Below, piece after piece: positions 17,451 through 25,973 of a DNA stretch of 64,000 bases. The position numbers were made by a program, and so were the translations under genes. Positions within the stretch are counted from its first letter, which is position 1. Every line of letters starts with the position of its first letter. The notes under the pieces are model-generated. The model worked only from the letters and a program-made list of their open reading frames with translations, was not told the DNA's origin and searched no databases. The stretch lies in assembly GCA_052400685.1 (NCBI GenBank), contig JBQTGJ010000008.1. One strand, 5' to 3'. The DNA comes from CAZHHH01 sp052400685. GTDB lineage: Bacteria > Bacteroidota > Bacteroidia > Bacteroidales > Marinilabiliaceae.

Positions 17451-19253
17451 ATGCAAAAAATTAGAAACATTGCCATCATTGCCCACGTTGACCATGGTAA
17501 AACAACCCTGGTTGATAAAATGCTTATGGCCGGCAACCTTTTTAAAAATCACCAGCAAGTTGGTGAATTAATCATGGACAATAACGATCTGGAACGTGAA
17601 CGAGGTATTACTATCCTTTCGAAAAACGTTTCAGTGATCTGGAAAGACACTAAAATCAATATTATTGATACGCCCGGTCACTCCGATTTCGGTGGTGAGG
17701 TTGAACGGGTTCTTAATATGGCCGATGGCGTTTTGCTGTTGGTTGATGCTTTTGAAGGACCTATGCCGCAAACTCGTTTTGTGTTACAGAAGGCGTTGGC
17801 ATTGGGATTGAAGCCTATCGTTGTAATTAACAAAGTAGACAAACCAAATTGTCGCCCTGAAGAAGTTCAGGAATCTGTTTTCGATTTAATGTTTAGTTTG
17901 GATGCCACAGAGAAACAGCTTGATTTTGTGACTGTTTATGGTTCAGCCAAAGAAAATTGGATGTCTTCCGACTGGAAGGAAAAAACCAACGATATTCACG
18001 TTTTGATGGATGCGATTATTGAGCATATTCCGGCACCTGATAAAATGGATGGAACACCTCAATTGTTGATCACTTCGCTGGAATATTCGTCTTATGTGGG
18101 ACGTATTGCCATTGGCCGGTTGCACCGCGGGAAGCTGAAATCAAATATGGAAGTCGCTTTGGTAGGCCGGAAAGGTGAAGTTTCTAAAACACGCATTAAG
18201 GAGTTAAATGTGTTTTCAGGTCTTGGACGTGTCAAAGTCGATGAAGTTGAAAATGGCGAAATATGTGCTTTGGTTGGACTTGATCGTTTTGATATTGGTG
18301 ATTCAATTTGTGATGTAGAGAATCCTGAACCTTTGGATCCTATTGCCGTTGACGAGCCAACAATGAGTATGTTGTTTACCATCAACAACTCTCCGTTTTT
18401 TGGTAAAGATGGTAAATTTGTGACCTCTCGTCATATTCGTGATCGTTTGTATAAAGAGCTGGAGAAGAATCTGGCTTTGCGGGTTGAGCCGACTGACTCG
18501 GCAGATGCCTGGATCGTTTATGGACGTGGTGTGTTGCATTTGTCAGTATTGATTGAAACCATGCGTCGTGAGGGGTACGAATTACAGGTTGGACAGCCCC
18601 GTGTTATTATAAAAGAAATTGACGGTCAGAAGAATGAACCGGTAGAGGAGCTAACGATTGATCTGCCCGATGAAGTTTCGGGTCGTGCCATCGAAATGGT
18701 TTCTATGCGAAAAGGTGAATTGCGGTCCATGGAGCGAAAAGGCGAACGGGTTCATCTTGAATTTATTATTCCGTCGAGGGGTATCATTGGATTGAGAAAT
18801 GCTTTGTTGACAGCTACGGCTGGCGAAGCGGTAATGGCTCACCGATTTATCGAATTTCAACCCTGGAAAGGGCTCATTGAAAAACGTAAAAATGGTTCGC
18901 TAATTGCCATGGAAGGGGGGACTACCTTTGCCTATGCCATTGATAAATTGCAGGACAGGGGTAAATTCTTTGTTTTTCCGCAGGAGGAAGTATATCTGGG
19001 ACAGGTGATTGGTGAGAATAACAGGGAAGGCGATCTTACAGTAAATGTCACCAAAAGTAAAAAATTGACCAATATGCGGGCTTCCGGCTCCGACGATAAA
19101 GTGCGTATTGTACCTCCCATTGTCTTTAGTCTCGAAGAAGCACTTGAATATATTCAGGCAGACGAGTATGTTGAAGTAACACCCAAATCCATTCGTTTGC
19201 GTAAGATTTTATTGCAGGAGTTTGAACGTAAACGTCAGAATAAACAATTTTAA
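17451..19253 (+). CDS. typA: translational GTPase TypA/BipA
   Basis: 600 residues, normal length. Ribosome-associated GTPase of the EF-G superfamily, needed for 50S assembly and growth under stress in other bacteria. G1 AHVDHGKTTL, G3 DTPGHSDFGG and G4 NKVD are all present; the C-terminal part (SRGIIGLRNALLTATAG, then RIVPP) is TypA-specific. Single-gene transcript with its own promoter (17419) and terminator (19315-19363). Confidence 0.96.
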   Translation: MQKIRNIAIIAHVDHGKTTLVDKMLMAGNLFKNHQQVGELIMDNNDLERERGITILSKNVSVIWKDTKINIIDTPGHSDFGGEVERVLNMADGVLLLVDAFEGPMPQTRFVLQKALALGLKPIVVINKVDKPNCRPEEVQESVFDLMFSLDATEKQLDFVTVYGSAKENWMSSDWKEKTNDIHVLMDAIIEHIPAPDKMDGTPQLLITSLEYSSYVGRIAIGRLHRGKLKSNMEVALVGRKGEVSKTRIKELNVFSGLGRVKVDEVENGEICALVGLDRFDIGDSICDVENPEPLDPIAVDEPTMSMLFTINNSPFFGKDGKFVTSRHIRDRLYKELEKNLALRVEPTDSADAWIVYGRGVLHLSVLIETMRREGYELQVGQPRVIIKEIDGQKNEPVEELTIDLPDEVSGRAIEMVSMRKGELRSMERKGERVHLEFIIPSRGIIGLRNALLTATAGEAVMAHRFIEFQPWKGLIEKRKNGSLIAMEGGTTFAYAIDKLQDRGKFFVFPQEEVYLGQVIGENNREGDLTVNVTKSKKLTNMRASGSDDKVRIVPPIVFSLEEALEYIQADEYVEVTPKSIRLRKILLQEFERKRQNKQF

Positions 19254-19314
19254 TCGAGTCACCGGTGATTATAGTCTGGTTTTATTACTAGTATGATCAG
19301 GTACTAAATATAAC

Positions 19315-19363
19315 GAATCCGCAAAGATGAATTTAATGATTCATTTTTGCGGATTCTCTTTTT
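19315..19363 (+). terminator. rho-independent terminator after typA
   Basis: GAATCCGCAAAGATGAA pairs with TTCATTTTTGCGGATTC, followed by TCTTTTT. The stem is about 17 bp with one mismatch region. Confidence 0.8.
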
Positions 19364-19415
19364 GTTATACTCTACATTTATAATAGTTTGACTAGTTGGC
19401 TGCCATTTGATATTT

Positions 19416-19511
19416 TAGTGGCAAATGAAGCTAAAAAAATATGTTTACTGATGTAAATGATCATTCTGAATGCAGACGTAACGCAGGAGTTGATTTCATA
19501 GACAAGTACTA
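19416..19511 (+). repeat. family A element, copy A5 (degenerate)
   Basis: Keeps the core GTTTACTGATGTAAATGATC and the right part GACGTAACGCAGGAGTTG, TTCATAGACAAGTACT. The left half is short and diverged. It abuts the 3' end of the DUF3781 gene. Confidence 0.6.
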
Positions 19512-19512
19512 T

Positions 19513-19782
19513 TTAGATTTTGTCAACTGTTATAACTCTGTATGTGTTTGAATTTATTGTAATTCTGATATTGTTTTTCGAATTCTTAACATAGATATTT
19601 TTTCCGGTTTTATGGAAAAATCCGATCTCGGTTTCTTTTATAATTTTGAATAGCGTTTGTTCTATTTCTGTTTTCGAATAGTTACTATTCAGTTTTTTAT
19701 TGATTCTGCCGTAAACCAGTTCGGTGTAGCAAATATGATTAAGAATTTCGGTTTTGTTTATAAACATTGATGATTGTTTCAT
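19513..19782 (-). CDS. DUF3781 family protein
   Basis: 89 residues. ICYTELVYGRINKKLN near the N-terminus and NIRITINSNTYRVITVDK at the C-terminus are the DUF3781 signature. Probably a small cytoplasmic protein; no function is established. The ATG at 19782 is preferred; a longer frame to 19842 adds unrelated basic residues. The gene sits alone between typA and the tRNA-Asn array, next to a family A copy, and its scattered distribution in bacteria suggests transfer. Confidence 0.78.
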   Translation of the reverse strand: MKQSSMFINKTEILNHICYTELVYGRINKKLNSNYSKTEIEQTLFKIIKETEIGFFHKTGKNIYVKNSKNNIRITINSNTYRVITVDKI

Positions 19783-20058
19783 TATACGTTGTGTTGCGTT
19801 TGATTTTCCACTAATGCGGCATCTGTAAGTCCGCCTTAACAATACATTAATGTGATTGAAGAAGCGTCCTGAAACAGGAGTGTCAAATCGATCCGATTAT
19901 GAAACACAAAAATGATAATTTTGAAAGAGAGTATGGAAAATATGGCGTTTTTTTGCTGATGTCATATATATATTGAATGCTTCGGTGCGCACAATATAAA
20001 TATTCAGATAGATACTTGCCGGAAAATGTAAATGAAGGGGGTGGTTTGTAGTAATAAG

Positions 20059-20132
20059 CTCCTCAGGTAGGACTTGAACCTACGACCTACGGATTAACAG
20101 TCCGCCGCTCTAACCAACTGAGCTACTGAGGA
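20059..20132 (-). tRNA. tRNA-Asn(GTT), copy 1
   Basis: 74 bases, full cloverleaf: acceptor TCCTCAG/CTGAGGA with discriminator G, anticodon loop CTGTTAA giving GTT, T loop TTCAAGT. CCA is not encoded. Identical to copy 2. Confidence 0.97.
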
Positions 20133-20164
20133 ATTTTATTTTATGGAAATTGAAGAACTTTTAG

Positions 20165-20238
20165 CTCCTCAGGTAGGACTTGAACCTACGACCTACGGAT
20201 TAACAGTCCGCCGCTCTAACCAACTGAGCTACTGAGGA
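20165..20238 (-). tRNA. tRNA-Asn(GTT), copy 2
   Basis: Identical to copy 1, 32 bases away, so the period is 106. It directly borders the assembly gap. Confidence 0.97.
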
Positions 20239-20240
20239 AT

Positions 20241-20338
20241 NNNNNNNNNNNNNNNNNNNNNNNNNNNNNNNNNNNNNNNNNNNNNNNNNNNNNNNNNNNN
20301 NNNNNNNNNNNNNNNNNNNNNNNNNNNNNNNNNNNNNN
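20241..20338. other. assembly gap of 98 N inside the tRNA-Asn array
   Basis: The gap begins two bases after copy 2. The sequence after it (ATTTTATTTT) repeats the spacer that follows copy 1, so the gap probably hides one or more further tRNA-Asn units collapsed in assembly. Confidence 0.9.
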
Positions 20339-20399
20339 ATTTTATTTTGCTCTGGAAATGGTTTGTAATTATCGTCTGTTTCCTTTTCCTAAAGCCCTG

Positions 20400-20407
20400 C
20401 AAAAATA
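20400..20407 (-). promoter_or_regulatory. -7 promoter box TATTTTTG for the tRNA-Asn array
   Basis: Consensus TAnnTTTG, with TTG 20 bases upstream as the -33 part. Divergent from the PfkB-kinase gene. Confidence 0.55.
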
Positions 20408-20485
20408 GATTGTTTAGTTCAATTTTACAACTGGTTTGTAAAAAAAATATCATCTTTGCAGCAAAGAAAAGATTAAGTCTTGATT

Positions 20486-21469
20486 ATGAATAAAGTTATA
20501 GGAATGGGAAATGCATTAGTCGATGTTCTGATGCAGGTTAATGACGAAGCAATATTGCGCGATTTGGGATTGCCGAAAGGGAGTATGCAATTGGTTGACA
20601 GTGCGATGGCTGATAAGGTTCAATCTATTGCCGGCACCAATGGTAACACAAGAGCCTCTGGAGGGTCCGCTGCGAATACGATTCATGGATTGGCTGAGCT
20701 GGGGGTTGCGACCGGTTTTATTGGTAAAGTGGGGCGCGACGACTGGGGTGAATTTTTTCGGTCTGACATGGTAGCGCGGAATATTCATCCTTTTTTATTA
20801 GAAAGTAATACTGAGTCGGGGCGTGCCATGGCTTTGATTACACCAGATTCGGAACGTACATTTGCTACTTTTTTAGGGGCAGCAGTGGAAATGACGGCTA
20901 CGGACTTACCAAACGGTATCTTTTCGACCTATAACTATTTTCATATCGAAGGGTATCTGGTGCAGAACCGGTCGTTGATTGAAGCAGCATTAAAAATGGC
21001 CAAATCAAATGGATTGAAAATTTCGCTCGATCTGGCCAGTTTTAATGTGGTTGAAGATAATCTGGAATTCCTTCAAGAGATGGTTGCTAAATACGTGGAT
21101 ATTTTATTTGCTAACGAAGAGGAGGCGCGTGTGTTTACAGGTGGTTTGGAACACGAAAAAGCCCTTAACAGCATGTCGGTAATGGCTGACATCGTTGTCT
21201 TAAAACAGGGCGCCAGCGGCTCTCTTATTAAACATTCTGGTACAACCGTTAAAATTGAAGCTGTTAAAGCCAATGTAATTGACACAACGGGTGCTGGTGA
21301 TTTGTATGCTGCCGGCTTTTTGTATGGTCTTATTAATGGCTTTTCGTTGGAGAAGTGTGGCCGCTTGGGAGCTTTGCTTTCTGCCAGGGTTATTGAAGTT
21401 ATAGGTCCCAAGATGGATGATAAGAAATGGGCAGAGATTAGGAATGCGGCTGCGCTTATTGTGGATTAG
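20486..21469 (+). CDS. PfkB-family carbohydrate kinase, adenosine kinase-like
   Basis: 327 residues, ribokinase-like fold. The C-terminal signature DTTGAGDLYAAGFLYG starts at residue 266, with the catalytic base Asp272; the N-terminal ASGGSAANTIHGLAELG is the first PfkB signature. The start VIGMGNALVDVLMQV and the overall layout match the adenosine kinase/inosine-guanosine kinase branch common in Bacteroidota; the actual sugar or nucleoside is inferred only. The ATG at 20486 is used; a TTG two codons earlier is possible. Faces the TauE gene convergently. Confidence 0.87.
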   Translation: MNKVIGMGNALVDVLMQVNDEAILRDLGLPKGSMQLVDSAMADKVQSIAGTNGNTRASGGSAANTIHGLAELGVATGFIGKVGRDDWGEFFRSDMVARNIHPFLLESNTESGRAMALITPDSERTFATFLGAAVEMTATDLPNGIFSTYNYFHIEGYLVQNRSLIEAALKMAKSNGLKISLDLASFNVVEDNLEFLQEMVAKYVDILFANEEEARVFTGGLEHEKALNSMSVMADIVVLKQGASGSLIKHSGTTVKIEAVKANVIDTTGAGDLYAAGFLYGLINGFSLEKCGRLGALLSARVIEVIGPKMDDKKWAEIRNAAALIVD

Positions 21470-21492
21470 AAGAGGTTAATCGGCCTTTTTAT

Positions 21493-22266
21493 TTAGATCA
21501 ATCCTAGCCCTAAGCCAACGGAGATAATGATTAGCATAATAGCGACCAATAATCGAATCACATGAATGGTTATTTTTTTGAGCAGTTTGTTACCGATCCA
21601 GGCGCCGGCAATGGCTGAAATCACAGCCAGCGATACCAGCAGCAAATTATCAACCAGTCCCGATTGTGTAAACCGGGTGGCATAAACCCCCAGTCGTGTA
21701 AAATCGACAAAGGTTGCGACTACAACGGTCGTCCCCAGAAATGCGTCTTTTGACAGGCCTGCTTTTATCAGGAACGCACTGCGTAGCGCTCCTTGGTTGC
21801 CCGAGAGTCCTCCAAAGAAACCACTGAGGGCTCCACCTAAAGGTAATTTCTGCTGACTAAAGTGCAAATTTTTGAAATATGGGATTAGATCCATACTGGC
21901 AAACGTGATTAGCAACAGGGAGATGATTAGTTTTACAGGGTAGACTGACAGTGTTTTATCAAATAGTTGATAGGTAAACAAAGGGGCGCTATCGGGTATC
22001 TTTAGTAATAACCAGGCGCCGGCAAAAGCAGCGATTATTGCTGGGATGCCAAAACGAAACAAAACGTTTTTGTTGGCATGTTTACCAACCAGAAGAATTT
22101 TAAACAAATTATTAAAGAAGTGAACCACGCCTGTTAGGGCAATAGCCAGATCAACCGGAAAGAAAAGCATGAACACAGGGGTCAGAATGGTTCCCAACCC
22201 AAAACCCGAAAAAAAGGTCAGTATGGCGGTGACAAATGCAGCCAGGCTAATGATAATAATTTCCAT
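21493..22266 (-). CDS. TauE/SafE family permease
   Basis: 257 residues, about eight hydrophobic helices arranged as two halves. The segments FFSGFGLGTILTPVFMLFFP and GGALSGFFGGLSGNQGALRSAF are the two conserved TauE/SafE re-entrant motifs. The family exports or imports sulfite, sulfoacetate or related organic anions; the substrate is unknown here. Cytoplasmic membrane. A perfect 16-bp hairpin lies 30 bases upstream (22297-22345), between it and yceI. Confidence 0.88.
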   Translation of the reverse strand: MEIIIISLAAFVTAILTFFSGFGLGTILTPVFMLFFPVDLAIALTGVVHFFNNLFKILLVGKHANKNVLFRFGIPAIIAAFAGAWLLLKIPDSAPLFTYQLFDKTLSVYPVKLIISLLLITFASMDLIPYFKNLHFSQQKLPLGGALSGFFGGLSGNQGALRSAFLIKAGLSKDAFLGTTVVVATFVDFTRLGVYATRFTQSGLVDNLLLVSLAVISAIAGAWIGNKLLKKITIHVIRLLVAIMLIIISVGLGLGLI

Positions 22267-22296
22267 AAATATTATGGTTTTCTTCGTATAAAATGA

Positions 22297-22345
22297 TTCA
22301 GGTAAGCTGGCTCAAAAAAAATGTTTTTCAGCCAGCTTACCTGAA
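22297..22345. other. perfect 16-bp inverted repeat
   Basis: TTCAGGTAAGCTGGCT and its exact reverse complement AGCCAGCTTACCTGAA flank a 17-base loop whose A run and T run can pair further. It could end the yceI transcript or control the TauE gene; the flanks have only weak T runs. Confidence 0.75.
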
Positions 22346-22402
22346 ATTTAATACGGCCGGTAAGGTTTTTTATGAAATTTTGCTCCCTTGCAAGAACTAT
22401 CT

Positions 22403-22541
22403 GGTGTCAGCAAGAAAGCTCAAGTGCTTGATAAAAAATATTCAATTAAAGGCTTGCGAAGCCCGAAAAATGTGAGTTTACTTCCCGTAAATGACCATTT
22501 TTAGGACAAGCATAACGCAGAAGTAGGTTTTGCAGGCATTA
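22403..22541 (+). repeat. family A element, copy A6 (second end type)
   Basis: The core CAAGGCTTGCG-like AAAGGCTTGCGAAGCCCG, GAGTTTACTTCCCGTAAA and GGACAAGCATAACGCAGAAG is close to A3, but the ends differ: left GTGTCAGCAAGAAAGC, right TTTTGCAGGCATT. The right end reaches the stop codon of yceI. Confidence 0.8.
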
Positions 22542-23117
22542 TTTAAATACCACCGTAAAATCCAGCTCAAATTCATCGTAAATAACATTGTCGCCAAGGT
22601 TATCAAAAAAGCTATTGGACCCGTAGCGAACGTCAAATTTTGAACGGTCAACCACCAGTTTTCCTTTAAAAATTTGTGTTCCTTCTTTAACACTTCTAAC
22701 GACATTAAATGTCACCGGGTTGGTTTTGTCTTTAATGGTTAGACTACCTGTGAATTCGTAATTTCCTTTTTTTGTGGAAACGCCTTTAGTGATTATCAAT
22801 TTTGCAGTAGGGTATTTTTCAACACCGAAGAAATCATCTGATTTGAGGTGACCAATTAGTTTGGCATTGGTATCTTTATCAGTGAGGTCCGTATTGGTGA
22901 TACTTTTCATGTCAACGATAAATACACCATCGGTGTAGTTATTTTCTTTATATACCAGGGTGCCGGAAGTAAAGTTTATGTTACCGTGATGGGAGCCACC
23001 GATTTTTTTACCGGTCCATTCAATATGGCTGTCTGTTTTGACGAGTTTCAGCGTCTGGGCACCAGCGCCAAGCACTCCGATTAGCAGCAGACCGCTGATA
23101 AATACTATTTTTTTCAT
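22539..23117 (-). CDS. YceI family periplasmic protein
   Basis: 192 residues. A signal peptide (MKKIVFISGLLLIGVLGAGAQ) is followed by a lipocalin-like beta-barrel of the YceI family, which binds isoprenoid or other amphiphilic molecules. Signature segments include DSHIEWTGKKIGGSHHG near the N-terminus, HLKSDDFFGVEKYPTAKL and the C-terminal FELDFTV. The physiological ligand is unknown. The stop codon lies in the junction with family A copy A6, so the element inserted at, or supplied, the end of the gene. Confidence 0.92.
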   Translation of the reverse strand: MKKIVFISGLLLIGVLGAGAQTLKLVKTDSHIEWTGKKIGGSHHGNINFTSGTLVYKENNYTDGVFIVDMKSITNTDLTDKDTNAKLIGHLKSDDFFGVEKYPTAKLIITKGVSTKKGNYEFTGSLTIKDKTNPVTFNVVRSVKEGTQIFKGKLVVDRSKFDVRYGSNSFFDNLGDNVIYDEFELDFTVVFK

Positions 23118-23299
23118 AATTCTGTTATTTGTGTTTATGTCGGATTAAAACATCTTAAATTGATTTTTGTTCAAACATTACGTTTTAAAGTTGAACGATG
23201 GGGATTGCAGCAACCGGCCTTTTTTATATTTTTACCGCATAGCTCGTAAAGAATATTGGTTGAACTGGGTTATTTGCTGAATGATTGTTTATAACTTAT

Positions 23300-23307
23300 T
23301 ATCTTTA
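23300..23307 (+). promoter_or_regulatory. -7-like box TATCTTTA for the YfhO-like gene
   Basis: One mismatch to TAnnTTTG, 61 bases before the ATG at 23368, in a 250-base divergent region with yceI. Confidence 0.4.
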
Positions 23308-23367
23308 TCAATCCAATTTGATGTTCTGATCGTTTGGTAACAAATATTAATTATTAAGTATATTCTG

Positions 23368-25854
23368 ATGATTGAAAAACTTAAATCAGCCGGACCCTGG
23401 CTGGCTGCCGTGGTTCTGTTTATTGTTTTGGCGTTTGCTTATTTTAGTCCGGTACTGAAGGGCCGTGCCTTGCCGCAAATGGACAATACGCATGCCATTG
23501 GTATGGCCAAGGAATTGATTGATCATGAAAACGCGACAGGTGAAAAGGCGCAATGGACCGATTCAATGTTTGGCGGTATGCCAGCCTATCAAATCAGAGG
23601 AGACGCGTCAGCTAATTTATTTAGTTATGTTAATAAAGTGGTACGTTTGGGGTTGCCTTACAACACTGTTGCCATTGTTTTTTTATACTTACTTGGTTTC
23701 TTTCTGCTTCTTAGAAGTATGGGGTTCAGTTACTGGCTAAGTGCCCTTGGGGCAGTGGGATTTGCTTTTAGTTCCTATAACTTTATCATCATCATTGCTG
23801 GCCATATTACTAAAGCGTACGCCATAGCACTCATGGCGCCGGTATTAGGAGGTGTTTTATATACCTACAATCGTAATAAATGGGCAGGGGCGTTGATGAC
23901 AATCCTTGCTTTGGGGGCCGAAATCGCTTATAATCATGTTCAGATAACCTACTATCTGGCTATTCTTATTTTTATACTGGTCGTGAGTAGGTTTATTGCT
24001 TCTGTGCGACAGGGAACAATAAGAGATTTTGTGACGCGGAGTAGCTGGCTTGTTGGTGCTGCGGTTTTGGCGGTGTTGCCTAATATTACCGGGCTATGGA
24101 CAACCTACGAGTATGGTAAGGAAAGTATTCGTGGAAAATCGGAGTTGGTGGAAGAGGAGACCGAACAAAAAGCCGGAGGGCTTGATCCCGATTATGCTTT
24201 TGCCTGGAGCTATGGCCGTTGGGAAACGCTGACTTTGTTGGTTCCCAATGTAATGGGGGGCGCTTCCGAGTCCATTGGAAATAATCCTGAATTGTTGCAA
24301 AATACCGATCCTCGACTCAAGGATGTTGTTGCTCAGCAGTCGCAATATTGGGGCAGTAAGCCTTTTACTTCCGGGCCTAATTATGCCGGTGCCGTTATCT
24401 GTTTTTTGTTTGTATTGGCACTCTTCTTTTATAAAGGAAAAGAGAAGTGGTGGCTGGTGGCAGGAACGATTATTTCTATATTGCTGGCCTGGGGACATAA
24501 TTTGGAATGGTTTAATATGTTTATGTTTAATCATTTTCCGCTATACAATAAATTTCGTACTGTGGAGATGACACTTATAATTGCTTCGGTAACCATTCCG
24601 TTGTTGGCGTTATTGGGATTGCGTGAGGTTATTGAGAATCCGCGACTGCTTCGTCAGCATTCACGTAAGTTTTTGGCTGCATTGGCTTTGTCGGGAGGTG
24701 TTGCTTTGTTTTTGTATCTGTTTCCAGGGGTATTTAATTTTATGAGCGATGCCGAACTGGATGCCATCTTAGGACAAAAGTCGGCCAATCCTAATCAGGC
24801 AGCTTTGTACGATATGTTGATCCAGTCGTTGCAATCAGCCCGTATGACCTTGCTTAAGGCCGATGCTTTTCGTTCGCTGATGTTTATTGTTTTGGCCAGT
24901 GGCTCTTTGTGGTATTTTTCGGGTGATAAAATTTCAGCTAAATATGTAATTCCTGGTTTGCTGGTGCTTATATTGGTAGATTTATGGGGCGTTGACCGGC
25001 GCTATTTGAATAATGATAGTTTTAAACCGGCCAGACAGGTTAATAATCAGTTTGTGGCAGGGAAAGCTGATAAGGAGATCCTGGAAGATAAAGATCCCGG
25101 ATACCGTGTTTTTTCTATTCAGAATCCCTTTAATGAAGTGCGAACCAGCTATTTTCACCATTCCATTGGCGGATACCATGGGGCTAAACTACAGCGTTAT
25201 CAGGATTTGATTAATCGTTATCTCTCCGACGACGCGACGATGTTAATGGGGGCTTTGCAACGCGGCGAAAAACCCGATGGATTGTCTGTTTACCTAGCTA
25301 ATATGCCGGTGTTGAACATGCTTAATACGCGGTATATTATTCTGCATCCTGAAATGTCACCTGTTTTTAATCCTCACGCATTGGGAAGTGCCTGGTTGGT
25401 TGAGGAGATGCAAATGGTGAAATCCAATAGCGAAGAAATCAGTCAGTTAAAACATCAGGATCTGCGGCTTACAGCTATCGTTCAGGAGGCGTTTGCAGAT
25501 GTTTTGCAGGATGTGATCATTGGTGCTCCTGCGGATGGTGATACGGTTTATTTGGAAAAATATAGTCCCAGTTCTTTAACTTATCAGGCAAAGATTGAAA
25601 ATTCGCGTTTGGCGGTCTTTAGTGAGATTTATTACCCCAAAGGATGGAAAGCTTATATCAATGGTCAAAAGGCGGATATTTTTCGTGCTAACTACGTTTT
25701 AAGAGCCTTGATTCTTCCGGCAGGTGAAAGTACAATTGAGTTCCGTTTTGAACCCATTTCTTATAAGTATGGAAAAATACTTTCGGCCATTAGCTCTTTA
25801 TTAATTCTTTTGTTTGTAGCAGCTTATTTTTTACGTCGGAAGTATTTGAAATAA
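23368..25854 (+). CDS. YfhO family membrane protein
   Basis: 828 residues. About twelve hydrophobic helices occupy residues 13-540; a soluble domain of about 250 residues follows, then a last helix near 800-822 and the basic tail RRKYLK. N-terminal loop motifs (PQMDNTHAIG, WTDSMFGGMPAYQ) carry acidic residues, as in GT-C glycosyltransferases. In Gram-positives YfhO decorates lipoteichoic acid; in Bacteroidota the target is unknown, possibly a surface glycan. Single gene with its own terminator. Confidence 0.88.
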   Translation: MIEKLKSAGPWLAAVVLFIVLAFAYFSPVLKGRALPQMDNTHAIGMAKELIDHENATGEKAQWTDSMFGGMPAYQIRGDASANLFSYVNKVVRLGLPYNTVAIVFLYLLGFFLLLRSMGFSYWLSALGAVGFAFSSYNFIIIIAGHITKAYAIALMAPVLGGVLYTYNRNKWAGALMTILALGAEIAYNHVQITYYLAILIFILVVSRFIASVRQGTIRDFVTRSSWLVGAAVLAVLPNITGLWTTYEYGKESIRGKSELVEEETEQKAGGLDPDYAFAWSYGRWETLTLLVPNVMGGASESIGNNPELLQNTDPRLKDVVAQQSQYWGSKPFTSGPNYAGAVICFLFVLALFFYKGKEKWWLVAGTIISILLAWGHNLEWFNMFMFNHFPLYNKFRTVEMTLIIASVTIPLLALLGLREVIENPRLLRQHSRKFLAALALSGGVALFLYLFPGVFNFMSDAELDAILGQKSANPNQAALYDMLIQSLQSARMTLLKADAFRSLMFIVLASGSLWYFSGDKISAKYVIPGLLVLILVDLWGVDRRYLNNDSFKPARQVNNQFVAGKADKEILEDKDPGYRVFSIQNPFNEVRTSYFHHSIGGYHGAKLQRYQDLINRYLSDDATMLMGALQRGEKPDGLSVYLANMPVLNMLNTRYIILHPEMSPVFNPHALGSAWLVEEMQMVKSNSEEISQLKHQDLRLTAIVQEAFADVLQDVIIGAPADGDTVYLEKYSPSSLTYQAKIENSRLAVFSEIYYPKGWKAYINGQKADIFRANYVLRALILPAGESTIEFRFEPISYKYGKILSAISSLLILLFVAAYFLRRKYLK

Positions 25855-25913
25855 CCTGTTTGCTGATTAGTCTAAGGGAGCGTTTTCTGAAGATTTTTAG
25901 ATGTTTTTAATGG

Positions 25914-25950
25914 CAGCATTGTATCAATTCAGGATACAATGCTGTTTTTT
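25914..25950 (+). terminator. rho-independent terminator after the YfhO-like gene
   Basis: CAGCATTGTATC pairs perfectly with GATACAATGCTG around a 7-base loop, followed by six T. Confidence 0.85.
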
Positions 25951-25973
25951 AATGCCAAAGCAGTGGTGTTATT

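Noticed and set aside
20059..20238. tRNA-Asn array as an attachment site of an integrated element
   Set aside because: No integrase, no partial tRNA copy at a distance and no mobile genes are nearby; the copies are complete and tandem.
22293..22475. Plus-strand frame between yceI and the TauE gene
   Set aside because: Spans the 16-bp hairpin and family A copy A6; no coding features.
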